From positions 62,001 to 126,000 of the forward strand of contig NZ_JNYJ01000007.1 in the NCBI RefSeq assembly GCF_000716715.1: a DNA stretch of 64,000 nucleotides. The letters run 5' to 3'. Made by a program: the position numbers and the translations under genes. Shown here piece by piece: positions 16,236 through 25,250 of the stretch. Under the pieces are notes generated by a model. That model did no database searches, was not told the origin of the DNA, and saw nothing but the letters and a program-made list of their open reading frames with translations. How positions within the stretch are numbered: position 1 is the stretch's first letter; each line of letters opens with the position of its first letter. This DNA comes from Dactylosporangium aurantiacum. Lineage in GTDB: Bacteria; Actinomycetota; Actinomycetes; Mycobacteriales; Micromonosporaceae.

Positions 16236-17189
16236 AGCGACGTCGAGCACCGCGTCCGCGACCTGCTGCGGCGCCACGCCGCCGACGCCCCGGCGGGCGT
16301 CGCGCTGCTCACCGCGGTGCGCGCCGAGAGCCGCCGCCGCACCCGCCGCACCCGCGTGGCGCTGGCCGCGGCCTGCGCCGTGCTCGGCGCGCTCGGCCTG
16401 ACGGTGCCGCTGCGGCCGGCCGCCGACCCGGTCACGGTCGCCGCGCCGGCCACGCTGGTCGAGCCGGCCGGCCCGGCGACGGTCACGTTCCCGCTGGGCC
16501 CGCCCGCCGACGCCGCCGGCGCACCCGACCTGCGACTGGCCGCGGGCCTGCCGACGCTCAGCGTCCCGGTGCCGGGCGCGCCCGGCGTGACCGCCACCCT
16601 GACGGCGAGCACCTGGCCTCCGGGCGTCCTCGCCGCCGCGACCGGCACCGCCCCGGCGACCGTCCGCGGCCTGCCGGGCCGGCTCGTCACCTGGTCCGAC
16701 GGCGGCGAGCCGGAGCTGTCCCTCGTGTGGCAGGACGGCGCCGGGCAGTGGCTCGAGCTGCGGGCCTTCCCGCCGGTGCCGGCCGAGCATCTGGCCGGCT
16801 TCGCGAAGACCCTGGTGGCGCAGCCGGTGACCGCCCCGGCGCCGTTCGAGTTCGCGCTCGTGCCGGCCGGCTACACGATCGACAACATCAGCCCCTCGGC
16901 CGTCACCTTCTGCCCGCCGGGCACCGCCCCCGACGAGTCCTTCGTCGGCAAGCTCACGGTGATGCTGGGCGTGGCCGCCGAGTGGTCCCCGGGCCGCGCC
17001 GTCGACGTGGGCGGCCGCCCCGCCACGCTGCGCGACTCCGGCGACTCCACCACCCTGCAGGTCGATCTGGGCGACGGCCGGCTGCTCGAGCTGCAGTCGG
17101 CGGCGACGGTACCGCTGGAAGAGCCGGACCTGCTGCGCTTCGCCGCCGGGATCACCGTCACCCCCTCCGCCACCCCGGGTCAGGGATGA
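16233..17189 (+). CDS. Membrane-anchored protein paired with a SigE-family sigma factor
   Basis: A 318-residue protein with a basic cytosolic N-terminus (HRVRDLLRRHAADAP ... RRRTRRTRV), one transmembrane helix at about residues 36-55 and a large extracytoplasmic domain. It follows the sigma factor with start/stop overlap, the usual position of an anti-sigma factor, but no HxxxCxxC zinc motif is present. Possible anti-sigma or co-regulator; the outer domain is unrecognised. A GGTGGAG RBS precedes the ATG. Confidence 0.7.
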   Translation: MSDVEHRVRDLLRRHAADAPAGVALLTAVRAESRRRTRRTRVALAAACAVLGALGLTVPLRPAADPVTVAAPATLVEPAGPATVTFPLGPPADAAGAPDLRLAAGLPTLSVPVPGAPGVTATLTASTWPPGVLAAATGTAPATVRGLPGRLVTWSDGGEPELSLVWQDGAGQWLELRAFPPVPAEHLAGFAKTLVAQPVTAPAPFEFALVPAGYTIDNISPSAVTFCPPGTAPDESFVGKLTVMLGVAAEWSPGRAVDVGGRPATLRDSGDSTTLQVDLGDGRLLELQSAATVPLEEPDLLRFAAGITVTPSATPGQG

Positions 17190-17204
17190 GGTGGTTCGTG
17201 GTAG

Positions 17205-17232
17205 ATGCACCCTAAAACGTACATATGTGCAT
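17205..17232. promoter_or_regulatory. Inverted repeat upstream of the YbjQ gene
   Basis: ATGCAC (17205-17210) and GTGCAT (17227-17232) form 6-bp arms around an AT-rich core containing the palindrome ACATATGT (17221-17228). The right arm touches the TACGAT -10 box (17232-17237). A small operator is possible. Confidence 0.35.
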
Positions 17233-17243
17233 ACGATTCATTT

Positions 17244-17606
17244 GTGCTAGTTGTAACGACTGAGGGTCTGCCCGGCTACGAGATCACCACGGTGCTCGGC
17301 GAGGTGCTGGGCGTGTGCGCGACGTCGCGGAACCCGTTCGCCGCGGGCCTGCGGTCCACGGAGGGCGGCCCGGGCCTGGACATGTCCCAGTTCCTGGTGC
17401 AGACCAGGGCCAAGGCGGTCGGGCAGATGGTGCACGTCGCCGAGCAGCGGGGCGCGAACGCGGTGGTCGGCATGCGCTTCGACCACCGCGACTTCACCAA
17501 CACCTGGGCGGAGCTGTGCGCCTACGGCACCGCCGTGGTCGCCGTCCCGCTGCACGTCAGCTCGGGCGCCCACGCCGCGGACCGCCACCACGCGAACTCC
17601 CGCTGA
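17244..17606 (+). CDS. YbjQ family (UPF0145) protein
   Basis: A 120-residue protein matching YbjQ: VVTTEGLPGYEITTVLGEVLGV at the N-terminus, then ARGQMVHVAEQRGANAVVG-like helix and a terminal strand AYGTAVVAVPL. These pentameric proteins have a ferredoxin-like fold and were named putative heavy-metal-binding; the role is unknown. GTG 17244 aligns with the usual family start and lies 6 nt after TACGAT (leaderless). An in-frame ATG at 17205 would add 13 atypical residues. Confidence 0.85.
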   Translation: MLVVTTEGLPGYEITTVLGEVLGVCATSRNPFAAGLRSTEGGPGLDMSQFLVQTRAKAVGQMVHVAEQRGANAVVGMRFDHRDFTNTWAELCAYGTAVVAVPLHVSSGAHAADRHHANSR

Positions 17607-17751
17607 TCCACCCCGACGGCATTGCCGTCGGTGTCGCGGCGGACCGGCGGACGACGCATGGCCGCGGGCACGGCGTCCGCGGCGGCGCGTGCGGTGCCCC
17701 GCACGGCCGCGGTGGCAGCGGTGACACGGACCCGTTCCGCGTGGTCGCTGT

Positions 17752-17955
17752 GGGACGGCCGCGCTGGTCCTCGCGGACATGGCAACCCGTCACGCGGGCG
17801 GCGGGACGGCCGCGCTGGTCCTCGCGGACATGGCAACCCGTCACGCGGGCGGCGGGACGGCCGCGCTGGTCCTCGCGGACGTGGCAACCCGTCACGCGGG
17901 CTGTGGGACGGCCGTGCTGGTCCTCGCGGACATGGCAACCGGTCGCACGGAAGCC
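17752..17955. repeat. Four copies of a 51-bp tandem repeat
   Basis: Units begin with GGGACGGCCG at 17752, 17803, 17854 and 17905, exactly 51 bp apart. Copies 1-3 are nearly identical; copy 4 diverges after CATGGCAACC. Confidence 0.92.
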
Positions 17956-18030
17956 GCGCGGATATCGCGACGGTGCGCTCGCCACGGCCCGCTCCAACAT
18001 CCCGGCGACCGGCCGCACGACGATGGGACC

Positions 18031-18300
18031 GCGCCACGACCGACCGCGCCACGACCGACCGCGCCACGACCGGCCGCGCCACGACCGACCGCGCCACGAC
18101 CGACCGCGCCACGACCGGCCGCGCCACGACCGACCGCGCCACGACCGACCGCGCTACGACCGGCCGCGCTACGACCGGCCGCGCCACGACGGGACCGCGC
18201 TACGACCGGCCGCGCCACGACCGGCCGCGCCACGACGGGAGCGCGCTACGACCGACCGCGCCACGACCGGCCGCACCACGGCGAGACCGCACCACGACCG
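18031..18300. repeat. 15-bp tandem repeat array with 45-bp higher-order period
   Basis: Units of GCGCCACGACCGACC recur every 15 bp from 18031 to 18181, then with two 1-bp phase shifts to about 18300, some 17 units in all. A GAC/GAC/GGC alternation gives a 45-bp superstructure over the first nine units. Confidence 0.92.
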
Positions 18301-18353
18301 GACCGACCCGTGACCAGGCGGGGCGGGACTGCGCGGCTGGTGTCGCGCCACCG

Positions 18354-18407
18354 GCGCAGCGGGGCAGCGCCGCGCAGCAGGGCAGTGCCGCGCAGCGGGG
18401 CAGCGCC
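18354..18407. repeat. Three copies of an 18-bp repeat
   Basis: GCGCAGCGGGGCAGCGCC at 18354 and 18390, with a two-base variant at 18372. The array abuts the 3' end of the carboxylase gene. Confidence 0.85.
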
Positions 18408-18427
18408 GTGCGGGGCGGCGGCCCGGG

Positions 18428-20194
18428 CTACTTCAGGGTCGCGATGACGGCGCCCGCCGAGACGACCTCGCCGACCTTGGCGGACAGGTCGGTCACGACG
18501 CCGGCCTTGTGGGCGTTGAGGGGCTGCTCCATCTTCATCGCCTCCAGCACCACGATCAGGTCCCCCTCGGCGACCGTGTCCCCCTCGGCGACCGCGATCT
18601 TCACGATGGTGCCCTGCATGGGGCTGGTGAGGGCGTCCCCACCGGCGGCGCCGGCCTGCTTCTTCGCGCCGGCGCGGCGGCGCGGCGCGGCACCGGGCGC
18701 GCCCGCGGCGCCGGCGGCCGGGCCCGCGGCGACCGTGCCGAAGCCGGCCGGCAGCGAGACCTCCAGGCGCTTGCCGCCGACCTCGACCACGACCGTCGAG
18801 CGCTCCTCGGCGGCGGGCAGGTCCCCGGCGGGCGCGGTGAACGGCGGGACCGTGTTGACCCACTCGGTCTCGATCCAGCGGGTGTGCACGCGGAACGGCG
18901 CGGCGGTGAAGGCCTCGTCGCGCAGGACGGCGCGGTGGAAGGGCAGCGCGGTGGCCATGCCGTCGACGACCATCTCGTCCAGGGCCCGCCGGGCCCGCTC
19001 GATGGCCTGCTCGCGGGTCTCGCCGGTGACGATGACCTTCGCCAGGAGGGAGTCGAAGTTGCCGCCGATCACGCTGCCGGCCTCGATGCCGGTGTCGACG
19101 CGGACGCCGGGGCCGGTCGGCAGCCGCAGCTCGGTGACGGTGCCGGGGGCGGGCAGGAAGCCGCGGCCGGGGTCCTCGCCGTTGATGCGGAACTCGATGG
19201 CGTGCCCGCGCGGCTCGGGGTCGGCGTCGAAGCGGAGCTTCTCGCCGTCGGCGACCCGGAACTGCTCGCGGACCAGGTCGACGCCGGCGGTCTCCTCGCT
19301 GACCGGGTGCTCGACCTGCAGGCGGGTGTTGACCTCCAGGAACGAGATGGTGCCGTCGTTGCCGACCAGGTATTCCACGGTGCCGGCGCCGTGGTAGCCC
19401 GCCTCGCGGCAGATCGCCTTCGCCGACTCGTGGATCTGGGCGCGCTGAGCGTCGGTGAGGAACGGCGCGGGCGCCTCCTCGACCAGCTTCTGGTGGCGCC
19501 GCTGCAGGGAGCAGTCGCGGGTGCCCACGACGATCACGTTGCCGTGCTGGTCGGCGAGGACCTGGGCCTCGACGTGGCGGGGCTGGTCGAGATACCGCTC
19601 GACGAAGCACTCGCCGCGGCCGAACGCGGCGACGGCCTCGCGGGTCGCGGACTCGAACAGGGCCGGGATCTCCTCGATGGTGCGGGCGACCTTCAGCCCG
19701 CGGCCACCGCCGCCGAAGGCGGCCTTGATGGCGACCGGCAGGCCGTGCTCCCGGGCGAACGCGACGATCTCGTCGGCGTCGCGGGCAGGCTCGGCGGTGC
19801 CGGGCACCAGGGGCGCGCCGGCGCGCTGGGCGATGTGCCGGGCGGTGACCTTGTCGCCGAGGTCGCGGATCGCCTGCGGGGCCGGCCCGATCCAGGTGAG
19901 CCCGGCGTCGATGACGGCCTGGGCGAAGTCCGCGTTCTCGGAGAGGAACCCGTAGCCGGGGTGCACGGCGTCGGCGCCGGCGGCGAGGGCGACCTCGACC
20001 ACCCGGTCGATGCGCAGGTAGGACGCCGCGGCGGTGTCGCCGCCGAGCGCATAGGCCTCGTCGGCGAGCCGGGTGTGCAGCGCGTCACGGTCCGAGTCGG
20101 CGTAGATCGCGACGCTGGCCAGGCCGGCGTCGCGGCAGGCGCGGATGACGCGGACGGCGATCTCGCCCCGGTTGGCGATGAGAACCTTACGCAC
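18428..20194 (-). CDS. accA: Acyl-CoA carboxylase alpha subunit (biotin carboxylase + BCCP)
   Basis: A 588-residue fusion that carboxylates its own biotin using ATP and bicarbonate, then presents it to a beta subunit. Domains: biotin carboxylase N-domain ([20 protein letters not shown]), ATP-grasp with [13 protein letters not shown] and [14 protein letters not shown], the C-terminal BC domain, a linker rich in Ala/Gly/Arg, and a BCCP domain whose EAMKM motif puts the biotinyl Lys at residue 554. The GTG start has AAGGGAG at suitable distance. It belongs with accD (30455-32050), accE (25969-26142) and birA (32079-32909). Confidence 0.95.
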   Translation of the reverse strand: MRKVLIANRGEIAVRVIRACRDAGLASVAIYADSDRDALHTRLADEAYALGGDTAAASYLRIDRVVEVALAAGADAVHPGYGFLSENADFAQAVIDAGLTWIGPAPQAIRDLGDKVTARHIAQRAGAPLVPGTAEPARDADEIVAFAREHGLPVAIKAAFGGGGRGLKVARTIEEIPALFESATREAVAAFGRGECFVERYLDQPRHVEAQVLADQHGNVIVVGTRDCSLQRRHQKLVEEAPAPFLTDAQRAQIHESAKAICREAGYHGAGTVEYLVGNDGTISFLEVNTRLQVEHPVSEETAGVDLVREQFRVADGEKLRFDADPEPRGHAIEFRINGEDPGRGFLPAPGTVTELRLPTGPGVRVDTGIEAGSVIGGNFDSLLAKVIVTGETREQAIERARRALDEMVVDGMATALPFHRAVLRDEAFTAAPFRVHTRWIETEWVNTVPPFTAPAGDLPAAEERSTVVVEVGGKRLEVSLPAGFGTVAAGPAAGAAGAPGAAPRRRAGAKKQAGAAGGDALTSPMQGTIVKIAVAEGDTVAEGDLIVVLEAMKMEQPLNAHKAGVVTDLSAKVGEVVSAGAVIATLK

Positions 20195-20241
20195 GCTGAA
20201 CGCTCCCTTGGGTAACCCTCCGGGGCAGTCTAAGCGACCTG

Positions 20242-20272
20242 TATGACAGTCGCCGTTGCCAACAATGTCATA
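20242..20272. promoter_or_regulatory. Inverted repeat upstream of padR
   Basis: TATGACA (20242-20248) and TGTCATA (20266-20272) are perfect 7-bp arms 17 bp apart, ending 8 bp before the padR GTG. The right arm overlaps the likely -10 (CATAGT, 6 nt before GTG). Position suggests an operator for autoregulation. Confidence 0.5.
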
Positions 20273-20280
20273 GTCAAACG

Positions 20281-20922
20281 GTGTCTAATACGCGTTTGAT
20301 GATCATGGGGTTGATCTCCTACCTGCAGCCCGTCCACGGCTACGACATCCGCAAGGAGCTGGCCAGCTGGAACGTGGAGAGCTGGGCCGACGTCCAGCCC
20401 GGGTCGATCTATCACGCGTTGCGCAAGCTGACCGACGAGGGCCTGCTCGAGGCGGTCGACACCGAGCAGGTGGGCGGCCGACCGGCCCGCACCCGCTACC
20501 AGCTCACCAAGGCCGGCGAGGTCGAGTATCAGACCCTGCTGCGCCGGTACTGGTGGGAGTACAAGGAGCCGGTCGACCCGTTCCTGGCCGCGTTCGCCTT
20601 CCTGCCGTCACTGCCGCGGGCCGAGGCGGTCGGCGCGCTGCGGGCCAGGGCCCGGCTCCTGGAGAGCTGGGTGGCGACCTATCGCGACAGTGCCGACGAG
20701 TGGGCGGCCGGCAAGCCGCCGCACGTGGCCTGGCAGTTCGAGCTGACCACGGTGCGCGCCGAGGCGGAGGCCCGCTGGTGCCACGACGTCGCGGCCCGCG
20801 TCGAGGCTGGTGAGGGCATGCATTTCAACGAGGGTCCGGCCGACGGCGAGCACGGCGCCGAGGCCTGGCGCAGGGCCATCCGGGAGCAGTTCGGCGAGCC
20901 CGACGACGAGGACGAGATGTAA
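20281..20922 (+). CDS. PadR family transcriptional regulator
   Basis: A 213-residue repressor. The N-terminal winged helix reads [22 protein letters not shown], then the recognition region [16 protein letters not shown] and the wing [19 protein letters not shown]-terminal helical dimerisation domain follows (Vir_C-like). PadR proteins commonly repress multidrug exporters and respond to the exported compound. Here it is directly upstream of an ABC-2 exporter in the same orientation. No RBS; probably leaderless. A 12-bp inverted repeat lies between it and the exporter genes. Confidence 0.92.
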   Translation: MSNTRLMIMGLISYLQPVHGYDIRKELASWNVESWADVQPGSIYHALRKLTDEGLLEAVDTEQVGGRPARTRYQLTKAGEVEYQTLLRRYWWEYKEPVDPFLAAFAFLPSLPRAEAVGALRARARLLESWVATYRDSADEWAAGKPPHVAWQFELTTVRAEAEARWCHDVAARVEAGEGMHFNEGPADGEHGAEAWRRAIREQFGEPDDEDEM

Positions 20923-20971
20923 AACGCGATATAGAGAAGCCTTGACCGCACAAACTATATCGCGTTACGTT
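20923..20971 (+). promoter_or_regulatory. PadR-type operator overlapping the exporter promoter
   Basis: AACGCGATATAG (20923-20934) and CTATATCGCGTT (20955-20966) are perfect 12-bp inverted arms separated by 20 bp. A TTGACC -35 (20942-20947) sits between the arms, and with an 18-bp spacer TACGTT (20966-20971) forms the -10. The right arm therefore occupies the -35/-10 spacer, so a bound dimer would block RNA polymerase. Confidence 0.7.
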
Positions 20972-21005
20972 CTCCCTGAGACACGAGACGACAGGGGAGA
21001 CCGTC

Positions 21006-21962
<957 letters not shown>

Positions 21963-21968
21963 GTAGCG

Positions 21969-22724
21969 ATGAAATTCCTCCGCGACACCTGGCTCGTCTT
22001 CGCCCGCCAGATGCAGCTCATGCTCCGCCAGCCGGTGTGGCTGATCGTCGGGGTCGTGCAGCCGCTGTTCTACCTGCTGCTGTTCGCCCCGCTGCTCAAG
22101 CCGGCCCTCGGCGTGCGCACCAACGCCGAGGCCTACGAGCTGTTCGTCCCCGGCCTGCTGGTGCTGCTGGCCATGTTCGGCTCGCTGTTCACCGGCTTCG
22201 GCCTGATCGCCGAGCTGCGCGCCGGCGTCATCGAGCGCAGCCGGGTCACCCCGGTCAGCCGCCTGGCCCTGCTGGTCGGCCGGTCGCTGCGCGACGTCGT
22301 GTCGCTGCTGTTCCAGGCGGCGCTCATCGTCGTCGTCGCGGTCGGGTTCGGCCTGGACGTCGGGGTGCTGGACGTGCTCGGCGCGTTCGCCCTGATGGCG
22401 GTCATCTCGCTGATGCTGTCGGCGTTCTCGTACGCGATCTCGCTGAAGCTGCGCAGCGAGGACGCCCTCGCGCCGCTGCTCAACACGATCTCCCAGCCGC
22501 TGCTGCTGACCGCGGGCATCCTGCTGCCGCTCACCTTCGCACCCACCTGGCTCAAGCGGGTCGCCGACTGGAACCCGTTCTCCTGGGCCACCGACGGCGT
22601 CCGGGCCCTGTTCGCCGGCGACCCCGGCGCCGACTCGGTGTGGCAGGCCGCGGTCGTCATCGGCGGGCTCACCCTCGTCACCGTCGTGTGGGCGTCGCGC
22701 GCCTTCGCCAGGGGCGTCCGCTAG
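21969..22724 (+). CDS. ABC-2 type permease (DrrB-like)
   Basis: A 251-residue integral membrane partner of the preceding ATPase. It has six hydrophobic segments and the ABC-2 motif region SVIERSRVTPVSRLALLVGRSL-like (here GVIERSRVTPVSRLALLVG). One ATPase and one permease form the exporter, probably for an amphipathic antibiotic or lipid. It starts 6 bp after the ATPase stop and is followed by a strong hairpin terminator. Confidence 0.93.
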   Translation: MKFLRDTWLVFARQMQLMLRQPVWLIVGVVQPLFYLLLFAPLLKPALGVRTNAEAYELFVPGLLVLLAMFGSLFTGFGLIAELRAGVIERSRVTPVSRLALLVGRSLRDVVSLLFQAALIVVVAVGFGLDVGVLDVLGAFALMAVISLMLSAFSYAISLKLRSEDALAPLLNTISQPLLLTAGILLPLTFAPTWLKRVADWNPFSWATDGVRALFAGDPGADSVWQAAVVIGGLTLVTVVWASRAFARGVR

Positions 22725-22747
22725 CTGTACCGGTAACGACCATCACC

Positions 22748-22782
22748 GTCACGGCCCCTTCCACCCCGGGAGGGGCCGTGAC
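22748..22782 (+). terminator. Hairpin terminator after the exporter operon
   Basis: GTCACGGCCCCT (22748-22759) and AGGGGCCGTGAC (22771-22782) form a perfect 12-bp stem with an 11-nt loop. No U-tract follows, which is common for actinobacterial terminators. Confidence 0.7.
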
Positions 22783-22790
22783 ACCGTCAG

Positions 22791-23972
22791 GTGGTGCCGC
22801 GACTCGTCCGTGACCGTCTGACCTGGGTCATCTATGTGCAGCTCTCCCTGTGGTGCTACTTCCTCTACGGGTTCGGGCCGGTGGCCCCGCTGCTGCGCGA
22901 CGAGCTGCACATCAGCCGCACCCTGGCGAGCCTGCACGGCACCGGGTTCGCCGTCGGCGGCATCATCGGCGGCGCCGTCATCCCCGCGCTGACCCGCCGG
23001 TACGGGCGCAACCGCCTCATCTGGGGCGGCCTGGCGCTGATCGGTGCCGCCGCGGTGGGCATGTTCGCCGCGCACCACCTGGCGCTGACCCTGACCTTCG
23101 CGACCCTCGGGTCGTTCGGCGGGTCGCTGCTGGTCAACGGGGTCGTCGCGGCCCTCACCGAGCACCACGGCGCCGCCGGGCCGGCCGCGATCAGCGAGGC
23201 CAACGCCGCGGCCGCCGCCGTCGGCCTGGTCGCCCCGCTGATCGTGGGGTTCGCCTACGGCGCCGGCCTCGGGTGGCGCGTCGGCCTGGTGCTCGTGGTG
23301 GTCCCGGCCGTCCTGACCGCGGTGTTCGCGGGGGTACGGGCACCCGAGCCCCTCCCGCACCGCGACCCCGACGGCGCGGGCGCGGGGCGGCTGCCCACCG
23401 CGTACTGGCTCGCCGCGACGAGCCTGTTCGCGACCGGTTCGGTCGAGGTCTGCCTGACGCTGTGGGGCAGCGACGTGCTGCGCGCCCACGCGGGCGTGTC
23501 CCCGGGGGTCGCCACCGCCGCGGTGTCGACGCTGATCGCCGGCATGGTGACCGGCAGGGTCATCGGCGGGCGGGTGCTGCTGCGGTTCCGCCCCACCCGG
23601 GTGCTCCTGGCCGCGCTGGGCGTGTCGGCGGCCGGGTTCGCGCTGTTCTGGACGGCGACGGTGCCGTGGCCGGCGATGCTGGGCCTGTTCGTCTGCGGCC
23701 TCGGCGTCGGCCTGCACTACCCGCTCGGCATCGGCCTGGCCCTCGCGCACTCCGGCGGCCGGCCGGACCTCGCCGCGGCGCGGGCCTCCTTCGCCGTCGG
23801 GATCTCCTTCGCGGTCGCCCCGTTCGCGCTGGGCTCGCTCGCCGACGCCGTCGGCCCGCACACCGCGTTTCTGCTGGTGCCCGTGTTCCTGCTGCTCAGC
23901 GCGGTGGTGGTGGCGCGGCTGGAGCGCGCCACCCGGCCCGTGGTGCCGCTCAGAGCCGTCGAGCCAGTGTGA
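22791..23972 (+). CDS. MFS transporter
   Basis: A 393-residue major facilitator with about 12 transmembrane segments. The loop 2-3 motif appears as GGAVIPALTRRYGRNRLIWGG, typical of MFS proteins. It starts at GTG 22791 right after the exporter terminator. Substrate unknown. Its 3' end overlaps the convergent methyltransferase gene by 23 bp. Confidence 0.88.
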   Translation: MVPRLVRDRLTWVIYVQLSLWCYFLYGFGPVAPLLRDELHISRTLASLHGTGFAVGGIIGGAVIPALTRRYGRNRLIWGGLALIGAAAVGMFAAHHLALTLTFATLGSFGGSLLVNGVVAALTEHHGAAGPAAISEANAAAAAVGLVAPLIVGFAYGAGLGWRVGLVLVVVPAVLTAVFAGVRAPEPLPHRDPDGAGAGRLPTAYWLAATSLFATGSVEVCLTLWGSDVLRAHAGVSPGVATAAVSTLIAGMVTGRVIGGRVLLRFRPTRVLLAALGVSAAGFALFWTATVPWPAMLGLFVCGLGVGLHYPLGIGLALAHSGGRPDLAAARASFAVGISFAVAPFALGSLADAVGPHTAFLLVPVFLLLSAVVVARLERATRPVVPLRAVEPV

Positions 23973-24609
23973 GCCCGTCGGCGATCGGCAGGATCATCGA
24001 CTCCACCCGCTCGTCGGCGAGCACCATGCGGTTGAACGCGACGATCGCCAGGGTGCCCTCGTCGCCCGGGTCCGGGTCGAGGACGTGGCCGTCGCGCAGC
24101 ACGTTGTCGACCAGGATCAGCCCGCCGGGCCGCACGCGGGGCACGACCGCCTCCCAGTACGCCGGATAGCCGGTCTTGTCCGCGTCGATGAAGACCAGGT
24201 CCAGGTGCGGCTCGCCGGGCAGCGCCGCGAGGGTCCGCGCGGCCGGGCCGATCCGCAGCTCGATCCGGTCGTCGAGGCCGGCGCGCCGCCAGTACCGCCG
24301 GGCGATCGCGGTGAACTCCTCGGACACGTCGAAGCAGGTCAGCCGGCCGCCGTCGGCGAGCCCGCGGGCGATCGCGATCGACGACAGCCCGGTGAACGTG
24401 CCGATCTCCACCGCCCGCCGGGCGCCGCTGATCCTGGTCAGCAGCGTCAGCAGCGCCGCCTGCTCGGGCGCGACCTGCATGCCCGCGTCGTGCGGCAGCA
24501 CCGCCGCGGTCTCCGCGATCAGGTCCCGCACCAGGTCGTCGGGCTCGCTGCCGTTGGCCACGACATAGGCGTGCAGCGCCTCGGTGAGCGCCAGCGTCCG
24601 TCTCGTCAT
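23950..24609 (-). CDS. Class I SAM-dependent O-methyltransferase (COMT-like)
   Basis: A 219-residue O-methyltransferase of the catechol/caffeoyl-CoA type. SAM-binding VEIGTFTGLSSIAIARGL, acidic motif CFDVSEEFTAIA, the metal ligand region VFIDADKTGYPAYWE and DNVLRDG follow the family order. It would methylate a hydroxyl of a catechol-like or secondary-metabolite substrate with Mg. Start ATG overlaps the Maf stop (ATGA), so the two are translationally coupled. Confidence 0.92.
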   Translation of the reverse strand: MTRRTLALTEALHAYVVANGSEPDDLVRDLIAETAAVLPHDAGMQVAPEQAALLTLLTRISGARRAVEIGTFTGLSSIAIARGLADGGRLTCFDVSEEFTAIARRYWRRAGLDDRIELRIGPAARTLAALPGEPHLDLVFIDADKTGYPAYWEAVVPRVRPGGLILVDNVLRDGHVLDPDPGDEGTLAIVAFNRMVLADERVESMILPIADGLTLARRL

Positions 24610-25223
24610 GGCTCGATCCTGCCCGCCCAGTAGTCGCTCAGCCGCACCCCGAGGATGGCCATGAGGGTGCGCAGCGTCGGCAGCGACAGCCCCACCACGT
24701 TGCCGTGGTCGCCCTCGATGCGCTCGACGAACACGCCGCCGAGACCGTCGATGGTGAACGCGCCGGCCACGTGCAGCGGCTCGCCGGTCGCCACGTACGC
24801 CGCGACCTCCTCGTCGTCGGGCTCGGCGAAGTGCACCACCGTCTCGACCGTCTTCGCGGTGTTGTTGCCGGTCCCGGTGTCGATCAGGCAGTGCCCGGTC
24901 AGCAGCACGCCGGCGCGGCCCCGCATCGCCTTCCACCGGGCCACCGCGTCGGCGGCGTCGGCGGGCTTGCCGAGCACCTCGCCGTCGAGGGACAGCATCG
25001 AGTCGCAGCCCAGCACGAGCGACCCGGCGAGGTCCGGCGGGAGGGCGTCGGCGACGGCCCGGGCCTTGAGCTCGGCGAGCGTCCCTGGCAGCCCGGGGCC
25101 GCTCCCGGCGGCCTCCACCGCGGCCTCGTCGACGCCGCTGACGATGACCCGGGGCTCGATCCCGGCGGACTGCAGCAGCTTGCGGCGGGCGGGGCTGGCC
25201 GAGGCGAGGATGAACGTCTTCAC
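24606..25223 (-). CDS. maf: Maf family nucleoside triphosphate pyrophosphatase
   Basis: A 205-residue house-cleaning pyrophosphatase that hydrolyses non-canonical or surplus NTPs/dNTPs. The Maf signature ILASASPARRKLLQSAGI opens the protein; EAAVEAA, ELKARAVAD, VLGCDSMLSLDGEVLGKP and GDHGNVVGLSLPTL follow. GTG start with TAACGT ending 7 nt upstream (leaderless), divergent to the MscL gene. In actinobacteria Maf commonly sits beside acyl-CoA carboxylase genes, as here. Confidence 0.94.
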   Translation of the reverse strand: MKTFILASASPARRKLLQSAGIEPRVIVSGVDEAAVEAAGSGPGLPGTLAELKARAVADALPPDLAGSLVLGCDSMLSLDGEVLGKPADAADAVARWKAMRGRAGVLLTGHCLIDTGTGNNTAKTVETVVHFAEPDDEEVAAYVATGEPLHVAGAFTIDGLGGVFVERIEGDHGNVVGLSLPTLRTLMAILGVRLSDYWAGRIEP

Positions 25224-25250
25224 GGGACGGACGTTAGTACCATCGCGGCC
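25224..25250. promoter_or_regulatory. Back-to-back leaderless promoters for maf and mscL
   Basis: In this 27-bp divergent gap, TAACGT (minus strand, 25236 to 25231) and TACCAT (plus strand, 25238-25243) are separated by 1 bp. Each lies 7 nt from its start codon (GTG 25223, ATG 25251). No Shine-Dalgarno exists for either gene. Confidence 0.6.

Larger units (their letters stand above)
17607..18427. other. Gene-free block rich in tandem repeats
   Basis: About 820 bp with no supported gene between YbjQ and the convergent carboxylase gene. Open frames exist in all directions only because the repeat units (51, 15, 18 bp) are multiples of three. Their predicted products are low-complexity and run antisense into the carboxylase gene. 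Confidence 0.75.

Noticed and set aside
17205..17243. ATG 17205 as start of the YbjQ gene
   Set aside because: The family normally starts at the residue encoded by GTG 17244, which also has a TACGAT box 6 nt upstream. The extra residues overlap an inverted repeat.
17522..18447. Several long open frames (on both strands) through the repeat block, with products such as RATTDRATTG or VARSVVARP repeats
   Set aside because: They exist because the repeat periods are multiples of three. They overlap each other in all frames, lack recognisable starts and domains, and some continue antisense into the carboxylase gene.
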